A stretch of DNA of 64,000 nucleotides from an uncultured Eubacteriales bacterium. GTDB taxonomy: Bacteria; Bacillota; Clostridia; Lachnospirales; Lachnospiraceae. The notes under the pieces were generated by a model. That model had not been told where the DNA came from. It did no database searches and saw only the letters and a program-made list of their open reading frames with translations. The position numbers and the translations under genes were made by a program. The DNA lies in NCBI GenBank assembly GCA_900548855.1, contig URMF01000005.1, positions 40,500 to 104,499 on the forward strand, read 5' to 3'. Of the stretch, positions 17,251 through 25,510 are shown in pieces; positions within the stretch are counted from its first letter, which is position 1; the number at the start of each line of letters is the position of its first letter.

Positions 17251-17297
17251 AGGCAATTGCGAAACTCCCTGTTATCAAAAGCATAGTTTCACAATTG
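17251..17297. repeat. TTGCGAAACT-family dispersed repeat, hairpin form
   Basis: CAATTGCGAAACT (17254-17266) pairs with AGTTTCACAATTG (17284-17296), one mismatch. The 18 bases between, ending TCAAAAGCAT, closely match the left end of the larger element at 38853-39110. It is in the leader of the kinase gene. Confidence 0.65.
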
Positions 17298-17332
17298 ACC
17301 GTTACACCAACACAGAAAAAGGAGAAGGACTT

Positions 17333-18163
17333 ATGAAGAAGCAGTCTTCCATTGCAATTGTAAATGATATATCCGGTTTTGGCCGTTGTTCCGTTACAGT
17401 GGCACTTCCGATTCTTTCTGCAATGAAAATACAGTGTGGCATTATTCCCACTGCAATTTTATCCAATCACACAGAATATCCGGATTATTCCCTGTTGGAT
17501 TTTACACCGTACATGGAAGAATATCTGGATAAATGGAAAAAACTAAACCTTTCCTTCGACGGAATTTATACTGGATTTCTCGGCTCTGACAAACAGCTTG
17601 CAATTATTACAAAAATGTTTCAGCAATTTTCCTTTAAAAACCGGATTGTGGATCCTGTTATGGGCGACCATGGGGTTATCTACGATTCCTATACAGATAA
17701 CATGTGCCAGTCCATGAAACAGCTGGTGGCACACTCCACGCTTACCACCCCAAATGTAACAGAGTTGTGTATTCTCACTGGTCACCCTTATCGTGAAAAT
17801 ATCACCGAAGAGGAAATTTTTGATATGTGTAAGGCTCTTGCCCAAACCGGGGCCGGCCAGATAGTTGTAACAGGAATTGAAAAAGAAAACCAGATTGGAA
17901 ATGCGATTTATGAAAACGGCAATTTTGAATTATTATACGAGACAAAAATTCTCCCGCTCCGACCTGGAACAGGAGATGTATTTGCCTCCATTTTAGCGGG
18001 AGGAAGTTTACATAATATTCAACTGAAGAAATCTGTAAAGACAGCTTCCGAATTTATCCGTACCTGTCTCACCACATCAGCCAGGCTGGATATTCCCATC
18101 AACGATGGGGTATGTTTTGAAGAACACCTTGAAATGTTATTATCTGTAGACAATTACCGATGA
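17333..18163 (+). CDS. pdxY: Pyridoxal/pyridoxamine kinase
   Basis: A 276-residue ribokinase-fold kinase of the PdxK/PdxY family. It opens IAIVNDISGFGRCSVTVALP, the substrate- and phosphate-loop region of this family. VDPVMGDHG binds the nucleotide and metal, TPNVTEL is the ATP-loop signature, and RPGTGDVFASILAG has the catalytic Asp and anion hole. It phosphorylates B6 vitamers with ATP to feed PLP synthesis by salvage. The ATG at 17333 follows AAAGGAGAAGG. An upstream in-frame ORF start at 17198 crosses the repeat element and promoter and is rejected. It is divergent from the probable B6 S component, so uptake and trapping are linked. Confidence 0.9.
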   Translation: MKKQSSIAIVNDISGFGRCSVTVALPILSAMKIQCGIIPTAILSNHTEYPDYSLLDFTPYMEEYLDKWKKLNLSFDGIYTGFLGSDKQLAIITKMFQQFSFKNRIVDPVMGDHGVIYDSYTDNMCQSMKQLVAHSTLTTPNVTELCILTGHPYRENITEEEIFDMCKALAQTGAGQIVVTGIEKENQIGNAIYENGNFELLYETKILPLRPGTGDVFASILAGGSLHNIQLKKSVKTASEFIRTCLTTSARLDIPINDGVCFEEHLEMLLSVDNYR

Positions 18164-18167
18164 CGAA

Positions 18168-19241
18168 CTAACTCGTCTTTTCTGTTTTCGCCTCAATCCT
18201 GCTCCTTAATTCCGTATAGTAATCTGCATATTGGCGGGAAATCATTCCTCCTTTTACTAAATTTTCCAGTGTAACCTTAAACTCTCTTTCCGGCATCTGT
18301 GCATGGCACATTTCTCCCAATGCCTTCTCCACTGCCTCCTTATATTCCGTAATACTATATACCTTGTCTTTCAATAAAATATTGGCAGCATATATTCTTT
18401 TAAAATATCCATTCAGCTTCTCAGACTTTGTAATTTTATCCTGCGGCATAAAATTAAGGCATAGCAAATCCATCACATCAGCAGCAGAACGGTTTGAAAT
18501 GCAGATATCCGGATAAATCGTATACAGATGTTTGTACTTTGACTTATCCTTTTTTTCTCTGGAATCATAGTAGTCCGGCAGATATTCCTTGAAAACCCCT
18601 GTTACGAGATTATTCTTTTGAAAGGCTATGTATTCCTTCCGCCGCTCTGCTTTTGCCTCCGGAATATAACCCATATTCCGTATCAAATCCCTGGAAATAC
18701 TGATTCTTCTTGGCTCTTTTTCCAGTAAAAGCAGATATACCTTATTGTGTATCCGCCAGATAAATGCCGGACATTCTTTAATCCGGTAAGATTTTGAACA
18801 GTCTATTATAATTGGGCGGTGGTCCTTCCGAATCCGGTATTTTTTCTTTATTTTCTTAAGCATGTGCGCATTATAATGCTCAAACTGCGCCGGTGCATCC
18901 TCCTTATCCAGAAGATTCTCCTTTGGTTTTACTGTGTCCTTTGGTTTGCTCTCCCTATCATCCTCAACCGGATTTTTTTCGACCGATACAGTCCTTACCG
19001 TACTTTTTTCCCCCTCACGGTTTATCTGCGCCACAAAATCATCATCCACCAGGGTAAAGGTCTGGGAAACCACAAAAGCTCCCAAACCTGCCAGCACACC
19101 GAATATAAACAGATAAAAGCGACCCGAAATACAGGACGCTATCGCCAGTCCTATAGCCAGTAAAATAAATAAAATCACACTGCCTATGCATTTTTTAGTC
19201 TCTACATCACCATATCGCAATGCATTCCAGATTTTCTTCAT
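18168..19241 (-). CDS. Unrecognised two-membrane-segment protein
   Basis: A 357-residue protein I do not recognise. It begins KKIWNALRYGDVETKK, followed by two adjacent membrane segments (about 20-60) with a very short turn. A charged linker (about 75-125) and a soluble domain of about 230 residues follow; the soluble part would face the cytoplasm, and is rich in Lys/Arg/Tyr (RIRKDHRPIIIDCSKSYRI). There are no known catalytic motifs that I can see. The start is ATG 19241, with AGAGGGTGG upstream; the GTG at 19250 is part of that site. It converges with the kinase gene, only 4 bp between the stops, with no hairpin there. Confidence 0.7.
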   Translation of the reverse strand: MKKIWNALRYGDVETKKCIGSVILFILLAIGLAIASCISGRFYLFIFGVLAGLGAFVVSQTFTLVDDDFVAQINREGEKSTVRTVSVEKNPVEDDRESKPKDTVKPKENLLDKEDAPAQFEHYNAHMLKKIKKKYRIRKDHRPIIIDCSKSYRIKECPAFIWRIHNKVYLLLLEKEPRRISISRDLIRNMGYIPEAKAERRKEYIAFQKNNLVTGVFKEYLPDYYDSREKKDKSKYKHLYTIYPDICISNRSAADVMDLLCLNFMPQDKITKSEKLNGYFKRIYAANILLKDKVYSITEYKEAVEKALGEMCHAQMPEREFKVTLENLVKGGMISRQYADYYTELRSRIEAKTEKTS

Positions 19242-19413
19242 TGAAACCACCCTCTGTCATTCTTTGTTTTTATTATAATATATATATTACTTTTTTTCAC
19301 TAACAATTAATCCATATTAGATTGCTTTTTTGAAATATATCGGTTATACTGTTTTCATTATGTTTCCTTTTGACAGGGAATAAAATAATTATTTACAATG
19401 AGGAGGAAAAAGG

Positions 19414-19680
19414 ATGGATACAAAAACAACAAGTATTGTAGCCTATATCACATTGATTGGTTTAATCATCGCCCTTTGTGCCGGAGATAAGGAGGGTGCA
19501 AGATTCCACTTAAACCAGGCTCTGGTTATCTGGCTATTTGGATTACTCTCCGTTATTCCATGTATCGGTCAGATTTGGGCTATCTTTATCTTCGTTTGCT
19601 GGATTATGGGCTTAATTGCTGCTATTAATCAGGAAGAAAAACCGGTTCCATTAATCGGCGGCATCACACTTATCAAATAG
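19414..19680 (+). CDS. Small DUF4870-like membrane protein
   Basis: An 88-residue protein with three hydrophobic stretches and the pattern GDKEGARFHLNQALVIWLFG. This resembles DUF4870/TM2-neighbour small membrane proteins in which a conserved HxNQA-type loop joins membrane helices. A strong AGGAGGAAAAAGG site precedes the ATG. It is monocistronic with its own terminator. Function unknown. Confidence 0.75.
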   Translation: MDTKTTSIVAYITLIGLIIALCAGDKEGARFHLNQALVIWLFGLLSVIPCIGQIWAIFIFVCWIMGLIAAINQEEKPVPLIGGITLIK

Positions 19681-19720
19681 TAAATCTACACAAAAGCTTT
19701 TATTATTGCTTATGTAAAGC

Positions 19721-19790
19721 GGACTGCAAGGGATATGGAAAAGAATGACTTTCACATTGCGTTTTTATCCCTGGCAGTCCTATTTTTTCA
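19721..19790 (+). terminator. Terminator of the small membrane protein gene
   Basis: GGACTGC-AA-GGGATA pairs with TATCCC-TG-GCAGTCC across a long loop, followed by TATTTTTTC. Confidence 0.6.
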
Positions 19791-19860
19791 TTCTCTTAAC
19801 CAGTTCTAAATATATGTGTTTTCTCATACATTTAAGAAACATATTTCCGACGGATATGCC

Positions 19861-20652
19861 ATGGTAACATCTATTCAATTCAACTATATGAAATACATCA
19901 CCCTCGCTCTGCTCCTTGCCGTCTTTCTATATGGAATACGCAATATCTCCTCCCCAAATGCCATTACTACCTCCTCCTTTTATTCCAACGAGCTTCCCAT
20001 ATACTGTGTCAATACAGATAAGCCCGTGGTTGCCCTGACCTTTGACAGTGCCTGGGGGACAGAAGACCTGGAACAAATCCTTTCAATTTTAGAAAAACAC
20101 AATGCACCTGCTACCTTTTTTGTAACGGGAGAATGGGCGCAGAAATATCCTGAAGCGATTCGTTCTATCGACCAGGCAGGCCATGAAATAGCCAACCACG
20201 GGAATTCCCACAAGCATATGCCCCAAATTTCCAAGGAAGAAATGGCTGCTGAAATCCAGGGCTGCCATAACACCGTATACAATCTCATTGGAAAAGATAT
20301 GACCCTGTTCCGCGCACCTTACAGCGACTGGAACGATACGGTTGTAGAAGTGGCACATTCCATGGGTTACATGTCCATTAACCAGTCGGTAGACAGCCTG
20401 GACTGGAAAGACTATGGTATCGATTCTATCATTTATACGGTATGCGAGCATAAGAATTTAGAAAATGGAAGTATTATTTTATTGCACAACGGTGCCACCT
20501 ACACAAAGGATGCCCTTGATGTTATGTTAACTAAATTGGAAGAACAGGGCTATTCCTTTGTTAAAGTATCTTCTCTCATTTATACGCAAAACTATTATTT
20601 AGATCACACAGGCAAACAATTTTCAAAAGACACCTCTTCTAATAACGAATAA
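19861..20652 (+). CDS. Membrane-anchored polysaccharide deacetylase (NodB fold)
   Basis: A protein of about 263 residues with an N-terminal membrane anchor (YITLALLLAVFLYGI) and a NodB homology domain. The motifs are LTFDSAWG (first metal Asp), HGNSHKHM (two metal His), FRAPYS (Arg/Pro motif) and IILLHNG (final His). The TFDSAWG variant of the usual TFDDG is typical of the sporulation-linked PdaB type. It should deacetylate peptidoglycan or another N-acetylated surface glycan outside the membrane. The start is uncertain: GTG 19816, ATG 19861 and ATG 19888 all lack a strong ribosome binding site; 19861 is chosen for the anchor length. Confidence 0.8.
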   Translation: MVTSIQFNYMKYITLALLLAVFLYGIRNISSPNAITTSSFYSNELPIYCVNTDKPVVALTFDSAWGTEDLEQILSILEKHNAPATFFVTGEWAQKYPEAIRSIDQAGHEIANHGNSHKHMPQISKEEMAAEIQGCHNTVYNLIGKDMTLFRAPYSDWNDTVVEVAHSMGYMSINQSVDSLDWKDYGIDSIIYTVCEHKNLENGSIILLHNGATYTKDALDVMLTKLEEQGYSFVKVSSLIYTQNYYLDHTGKQFSKDTSSNNE

Positions 20653-20768
20653 CCGGTACACTCTCCTTTCCTTATAAAAATTTTTATAGATTACTATTTT
20701 TTGTATAAACAGAGAATAAAACACACATACTACCTCTGTAAAAAATACAATAGCAAAAGGAGATTATT

Positions 20769-21341
20769 ATGAAAAAATTTAAAAAGTATCTTCTTGTTAC
20801 CGCTGCCTGTGTGTTCTGTCTGGCAATGACCGGATGTGGAAATAACGATAACACTTCAACCAGTGGTAACAACAAAAACAACAATGTAGTAGATGACGTG
20901 GCAGATGATGTGGGTAATGCGGCAGAAGATGTAGCAAACGGTGTCGGGAATGCAGTGGATGACCTTGTGGGAAACGGCGGCTTCGAAAACTACACAGATG
21001 CCCACGACTATTTCCTTGACACTATGGGTTCTTATCATTCTGATGCAAAATTTGAGCTGCGTGATGAAGACCAGAAGCTGAATGATTACCAGGAGGGCTC
21101 CAAGGGTTATCACTTCTACCTATACGATACCAGCAAAAATACAAAAGGAGAAATGTTTGGCGAATTTTTTGTAGATGCAACCTCCGGTATGATTTACAAA
21201 AAAGGTGAAAATGGTGCCGTAACAGAATATCCTGGAAACAACAATAATACAAATAGCGGTAATAGCGCCTCTGCTAACCAGAACAATAACAGTAGTGCAA
21301 ATAATACCAAGAACACAAACAATACAAATACGACAAAATAA
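20769..21341 (+). CDS. Asn-rich lipoprotein of unknown function
   Basis: A 190-residue protein with a lipoprotein signal peptide ending in the lipobox LAMTGC (Cys at about residue 23). A low-complexity acidic linker with DDVADDVGNAAEDVANGVGN-like repeats, a folded domain of about 75 residues (YTDAHDYFLDTMG to SGMIYKKG) and an Asn/Thr/Ser tail follow. It would be anchored to the outer face of the membrane. The ATG follows AAAAGGAG. It has its own terminator. I do not recognise the central domain. Confidence 0.8.
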   Translation: MKKFKKYLLVTAACVFCLAMTGCGNNDNTSTSGNNKNNNVVDDVADDVGNAAEDVANGVGNAVDDLVGNGGFENYTDAHDYFLDTMGSYHSDAKFELRDEDQKLNDYQEGSKGYHFYLYDTSKNTKGEMFGEFFVDATSGMIYKKGENGAVTEYPGNNNNTNSGNSASANQNNNSSANNTKNTNNTNTTK

Positions 21342-21360
21342 AAAGACTGGAAAGCATATA

Positions 21361-21404
21361 AAAGACTGCATAGGTTGTATTACAAATATGTGCAGTCTTT
21401 TATA
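21361..21404 (+). terminator. Terminator of the lipoprotein gene
   Basis: AAAAGACTGCA / TGCAGTCTTTT form an 11-bp stem ending in a T-rich tail. Confidence 0.75.
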
Positions 21405-21450
21405 ATTTCTTGATATTAAAATATAAATCACTTATACTTTCATAAAAAAC

Positions 21451-21479
21451 TTGCTTTTTTAACTATTAGCTAATATGAT
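21451..21479 (+). promoter_or_regulatory. Promoter of the CBS-DHH diphosphatase gene
   Basis: TTGCTT (21451-21456), 17-base spacer, TATGAT (21474-21479), about 58 bases upstream of the start codon. Confidence 0.5.
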
Positions 21480-21537
21480 ACATATATACGTAAATCAAGA
21501 GAACGATTTCACAAGATATAGAAGGGAAGGAATTCAA

Positions 21538-23187
21538 ATGGAACAGACACCAATTATCGTAATCGGCCACAAAAATCCCGATACCGACTCTATATGTTCG
21601 GCAGTTGCATACGCAAATCTCAAAAACCAGCTGAAGCCTGGCTGCTATGTACCAAAGCGTGCAGGACGTATTAATAATGAAACTGCCTTTGTTCTGGACT
21701 ACTTCAAGATAGATACCCCTGATTTAATCGAAGACGTAAATACCCAGGTTATGGATATTGAATACCGTAAAACCCCGGGCGTAAAAGATAATATTTCAAT
21801 AAAAGCTGCCTGGAAAATGATGCGGGAGTTAGATGTTGTTACGCTTCCTATTGTAGAACGCAATAACATTTTAGAGGGAATCATTACCATTAATGATATT
21901 GCAAAATCCTATATGGATGATTTTGAAAGCGATGTCATCTCCAAGGCAAAAACCCCCTATGCCAATCTGGTAGAGGTATTAGAGGGAACCCTGGTGTCAG
22001 GAAATCCACACAACCATATTATAAACGGCAAGGTAATTATCGGGGCTGCCAACCCACATTTAATTGAAAATATGATTTCCAAGGATGACATTATGATAGT
22101 AGGCGACCGTGTAGATACACAAATCTGTGGTATTGAAATGGGCGTAGGCTGCCTGATTCTCTGTCTGGATGCTCCTGTAAATCCACTGGTGCTCCAACTG
22201 GCAGCGGAACGGGAATGCAGCGTTATCACCACAAAGTTAGACACCTATACCGTTGCACGCCTCATCAACCAAAGCATCCCTGTCAAATATTTTATGAGAA
22301 AGGATAACCTGATTACTTTCCAGTTAGACGAAACGGTGGAAGCCATTAAAGAAATCATGTCTAAAAAACGTCACCGCGATTTTCCAATCGTGGATGACTG
22401 GGGACATTACTATGGCATGGTATCCCGCCGTAATTTACTTGCTCTCCGCAAGAAAAAAGTAATACTAGTGGACCATAACGAAAAATCCCAGGCTATAGAC
22501 GGAATTGAAGATGCGGAAATCTGTGAAATTATCGACCACCACAGGCTTGGTTCTCTCCAGACTATTTCCCCTGTTTATTTCCGAAACCAGCCTGTGGGCT
22601 GTACCGCAACCATCGTATACCAGATGTATCAGGAAAACAACCAGCCAATCAGCAGGGAAATCGCCGGAATCCTATGTGCGGCTATCCTTTCGGATACCCT
22701 GCTTTTCCGCTCTCCAACCTGTACTTCGCTGGACAAAGCCTGCGCAGAACAACTGGCAAAAATTGCAGAAATTGATATGGAGGCTTTTGCCATGGAAATG
22801 TTTGAAGCGGGAAGCAGTCTAAAAAATAAAACGCCAGAAGAACTGTTTAATCAGGATTACAAGGCATTTCAGGTTGATAAAATGGGAATTGGTGTCAGCC
22901 AGGTGAGCTCCATTAACCAGCGGGAGTTAGACAATGTAGCCGCACTGATGCAGGAATATGTACCTGCTGCACTTCCTTCCATGCCAACCCAGCTTGTTTA
23001 TGTTATGTTAACCAACATCCATAACCAGCGTTCTGACCTGTTAGCCTTTGGAGCCGATGCAGAAAAATATGCAGCAGAAGCATTTCATGTAGAAGCAGAC
23101 AAGAATATCTGCCACCTTCCCGGTGTTGTTTCCCGTAAAAAACAGGTTGTACCTGCACTGGTCAGCCGGCTTCAGGAGGAATTATAA
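21538..23187 (+). CDS. ppaC: Manganese-dependent inorganic diphosphatase with CBS and DRTGG domains
   Basis: A 549-residue family II pyrophosphatase. The DHH domain begins IIVIGHKNPDTDSICSAVAY, with His/Asp metal ligands. An inserted regulatory region (about 65-300) holds two CBS motifs (LPIVERNNILEGIITINDIA and FPIVDDWGHYYGMVSRR) around a DRTGG segment. The DHH motif proper is EIIDHHR (about 338-344), and the DHHA2 domain ends with GVVSRKKQVVPAL. It hydrolyses PPi; CBS domains in this family bind adenine nucleotides and tune activity. Start ATG 21538 has GAAGGGAAGG. It is probably monocistronic. Confidence 0.92.
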   Translation: MEQTPIIVIGHKNPDTDSICSAVAYANLKNQLKPGCYVPKRAGRINNETAFVLDYFKIDTPDLIEDVNTQVMDIEYRKTPGVKDNISIKAAWKMMRELDVVTLPIVERNNILEGIITINDIAKSYMDDFESDVISKAKTPYANLVEVLEGTLVSGNPHNHIINGKVIIGAANPHLIENMISKDDIMIVGDRVDTQICGIEMGVGCLILCLDAPVNPLVLQLAAERECSVITTKLDTYTVARLINQSIPVKYFMRKDNLITFQLDETVEAIKEIMSKKRHRDFPIVDDWGHYYGMVSRRNLLALRKKKVILVDHNEKSQAIDGIEDAEICEIIDHHRLGSLQTISPVYFRNQPVGCTATIVYQMYQENNQPISREIAGILCAAILSDTLLFRSPTCTSLDKACAEQLAKIAEIDMEAFAMEMFEAGSSLKNKTPEELFNQDYKAFQVDKMGIGVSQVSSINQRELDNVAALMQEYVPAALPSMPTQLVYVMLTNIHNQRSDLLAFGADAEKYAAEAFHVEADKNICHLPGVVSRKKQVVPALVSRLQEEL

Positions 23188-23249
23188 AATTTAAAAAACA
23201 GAAACCTTTCCTGTATTCTTTCATATACTAAGAGTATAGGAGGTGTACT

Positions 23250-23819
23250 ATGTGCCAGATATGTAAATTAAGCAATACTGCAAAAGATTATTTAAGTGAA
23301 TTCTACTGTATTCTGGATAGAATGATACAGGGTATGACCCAGGTTGATCTGACAGACAGCATTTCTTATAACTTTATTGTTCAGATGATTCCCCACCACC
23401 AGGCAGCCATTGAAATGTCAGAGAACATTTTAAAATACACCACATGGATTCCCCTGCAGAATATTGCCACGCAGATTATAACAGAACAGACAAAAAGCAT
23501 AGAAGACATGGAAAAAATCAAATGCACCTGCGGACAGCTGTGCAATCCCCGGCAGGATTTATGTCTTTACCAGCGTCAGGTAAATCAGATTATGGATACC
23601 ATGTTTTGTGAAATGGAACATGCCTGTAGCAGCAACCAAATCAACGGGAATTTTTTACGGGAAATGATACCACATCACAGAGGCGCCGTGAAACTGTCTG
23701 AGACGACTCTGCAATATGATATCTGTGATGGTCTGGTGCCAATCTTAAATTCGATTATCGTTTCCCAAAAGAGAGGAATCCGGCAAATGACAGAGCTGCT
23801 GCAATGCATGAAATGCTGA
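23250..23819 (+). CDS. DUF305 protein with an internal duplication
   Basis: A 189-residue Cys- and Met-rich protein with two DUF305-type units. Each unit carries the metal-ligand-like motif MIPHHxxA (MIPHHQAAIEM near residue 47 and MIPHHRGAVKL near residue 140). It also has a CTCGQLC cysteine cluster between the units and C-x-x-C at the N terminus. There is no signal peptide, so it is likely cytoplasmic, unlike many secreted DUF305 proteins. A role in metal (copper) handling has been proposed for some members; here that is inference. Start ATG 23250 has AGGAGG. Confidence 0.82.
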   Translation: MCQICKLSNTAKDYLSEFYCILDRMIQGMTQVDLTDSISYNFIVQMIPHHQAAIEMSENILKYTTWIPLQNIATQIITEQTKSIEDMEKIKCTCGQLCNPRQDLCLYQRQVNQIMDTMFCEMEHACSSNQINGNFLREMIPHHRGAVKLSETTLQYDICDGLVPILNSIIVSQKRGIRQMTELLQCMKC

Positions 23820-23822
23820 TAT

Positions 23823-24812
23823 CTACTTTACAAGATTTGCCTCGGTTACCTGCCCCTTTTCAAAATCCAATGCATTTTGCAGGGTAGTCTGGCTGATGGC
23901 GGCCAATGCCTCATGGGTCAAAAATCCCTGGTGGGAAGTCACAATGACATTTGGGAAGGATAACAGCCTTGCTGTGATGGAGGATTCTAACAGCTCATCC
24001 TCCCGGTTCTCGAACACATTTCGTCCCTCTTCCTCATATACATCTAATCCCACACCAAAGAACTTCTTACTGCGGATTCCCTGTATTAAATCCTCTGTAT
24101 TGACAAGGGCACCTCTGGAAGTATTGACAAATACTACATCGTCCTTCATAAGTGCAATGGTGTCCTTGTTGATTAAATGATGTGTCTCCTCCGTCAATGG
24201 ACAGTGCAGTGAAAGCAAATCACTTTGCTTTAACACCTCCTCCAATGACATATACTCTACAAAATCAAGGCTCTTGTTTGGATACATATCATAGGCAATA
24301 ACACGCATACCAAATCCTTTACAGATTCTGCACATGGCTGCACCTATCTTTCCGGTTCCAATAATTCCGGCAGTCTTCTGATAAAAATTAATACCGGTCA
24401 GTCCCACAAGACTGAAATTATTCTCCCGCACCTTAATGTAGCTTTTATGCAAATGCCGGTTAACTGCAAGGGCAAGGGTCATGGCATGCTCTGCCACCGC
24501 CTCCGGTGAATATCCCGGCACACGTAAAATCGTCATACCATACTCCCTGGTCTTATCAAGGGCAACATTGTTAAAGCCGGCACACCGCAATAAAATCAGT
24601 TTAATTCCTATTTCATTCAGCTTTTCAATGACTGGTGCACTTAAATCTGAATTAACAAAGGCACAAATGGCATCATACCCCTTTGCCAGAGATATCGTCT
24701 TTAACGAGATATCGATTTCCTGATAGGTAATCTCTATTTCCGGATAATTCTTCAGTTCCTTATCAAAAGATTCCTTATCATAATTTGTAGCATCATAAAA
24801 TAAAATTTTCAT
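23823..24812 (-). CDS. D-2-hydroxyacid dehydrogenase (D-lactate dehydrogenase type)
   Basis: A 329-residue NAD-dependent dehydrogenase. It has a substrate-domain Arg-containing RCAGFNNVAL, VPGYSPEAVAEHAM, the nucleotide fold AGIIGTGKIGAAMC, the catalytic Arg in NTSRGALVNTEDL, a Glu in VYEEEGR, and the catalytic His in SHQGFLTHEAL. This is the LdhA-like subgroup, which reduces pyruvate to D-lactate to recycle NADH in fermentation. It converges with the DUF305 gene with almost no spacing. A related hydroxyisocaproate dehydrogenase is the alternative. Confidence 0.9.
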   Translation of the reverse strand: MKILFYDATNYDKESFDKELKNYPEIEITYQEIDISLKTISLAKGYDAICAFVNSDLSAPVIEKLNEIGIKLILLRCAGFNNVALDKTREYGMTILRVPGYSPEAVAEHAMTLALAVNRHLHKSYIKVRENNFSLVGLTGINFYQKTAGIIGTGKIGAAMCRICKGFGMRVIAYDMYPNKSLDFVEYMSLEEVLKQSDLLSLHCPLTEETHHLINKDTIALMKDDVVFVNTSRGALVNTEDLIQGIRSKKFFGVGLDVYEEEGRNVFENREDELLESSITARLLSFPNVIVTSHQGFLTHEALAAISQTTLQNALDFEKGQVTEANLVK

Positions 24813-24985
24813 AGATGATGTTCCTCCTTCCCAGTTATCACATACTTTACTGACAAAACAATATCTTGTTCTATCATTCCCCTGTTTGTTGAAATCTATA
24901 CTAGGGCGAATGTATACTATGTAGCAGATTATATCATTTTTATATCAAATTAGAAATTATGACAGTATAAAATTTCTTCTAAATA

Positions 24986-25036
24986 TTAAAAGCACAGAAA
25001 ACAATCGGTTAATACCCGGTTCTTTCCTGTGCTTTA
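24986..25036 (-). terminator. Terminator of the ATP synthase operon
   Basis: AAAGCACAG / CTGTGCTTT arms with an inner stem (CCGG / CCG region), followed by T-rich sequence on the minus strand, just after atpC. Confidence 0.7.
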
Positions 25037-25043
25037 CCATATA

Positions 25044-25457
25044 TTAATTGGATATATATTTATCCCTGCCTCTTAATCTTGCCATAGCTCTGGCAAGTGA
25101 CGCACGGGATATGTGATATTCCATAATGCTCTGTTTCTGCTGAAGCTGTTCCCTGGCACGTTCCAATGCCGCCTCTGCACGGAATGCATCAATCTCCTCC
25201 GGCTTTTCAGCCGAATAAACTAATACATCCACTTTATTATGATTTACCTTCAAAAAACCAGATGACACAATAGCTGTCTGCCAGCTTCCGCCCGGCAGGC
25301 GGAACCGGATTTCACCGATTTCAATGGTGGTGGTCATCTGTTCATGGTTTGCCATAATAGCCATTTCTCCATCGTATCCCGGAAATACAAGCAATTCACA
25401 CTCACCGTCATAGAATACTTTATTACATGCAATTATTTTTAAAGAAAAAGTGTTCAT
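25044..25457 (-). CDS. atpC: ATP synthase epsilon subunit
   Basis: A 137-residue F1 epsilon subunit. The N-terminal beta sandwich has FSLKIIACNKVFYDGE and the GYDGEMAIMANHEQM block. The C-terminal two-helix domain (AEAALERAREQLQQKQ onwards) can act as an inhibitor of ATP hydrolysis. It is the last gene of the operon. A dispersed repeat separates it from atpD. Confidence 0.93.
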   Translation of the reverse strand: MNTFSLKIIACNKVFYDGECELLVFPGYDGEMAIMANHEQMTTTIEIGEIRFRLPGGSWQTAIVSSGFLKVNHNKVDVLVYSAEKPEEIDAFRAEAALERAREQLQQKQSIMEYHISRASLARAMARLRGRDKYISN

Positions 25458-25492
25458 ACTGCCATTCCTCTCCTAATTTTAAATGCATACCA

Positions 25493-25510
25493 GGTAATTT
25501 CGAAACTCAA
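25493..25510. repeat. TTGCGAAACT-family repeat overlapping the atpD stop codon
   Basis: GGTAATTTCGAAACTC (one base off the family core) lies between atpC and atpD. The TGA of atpD (25507-25509 on the minus strand) is inside this sequence. Confidence 0.6.
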
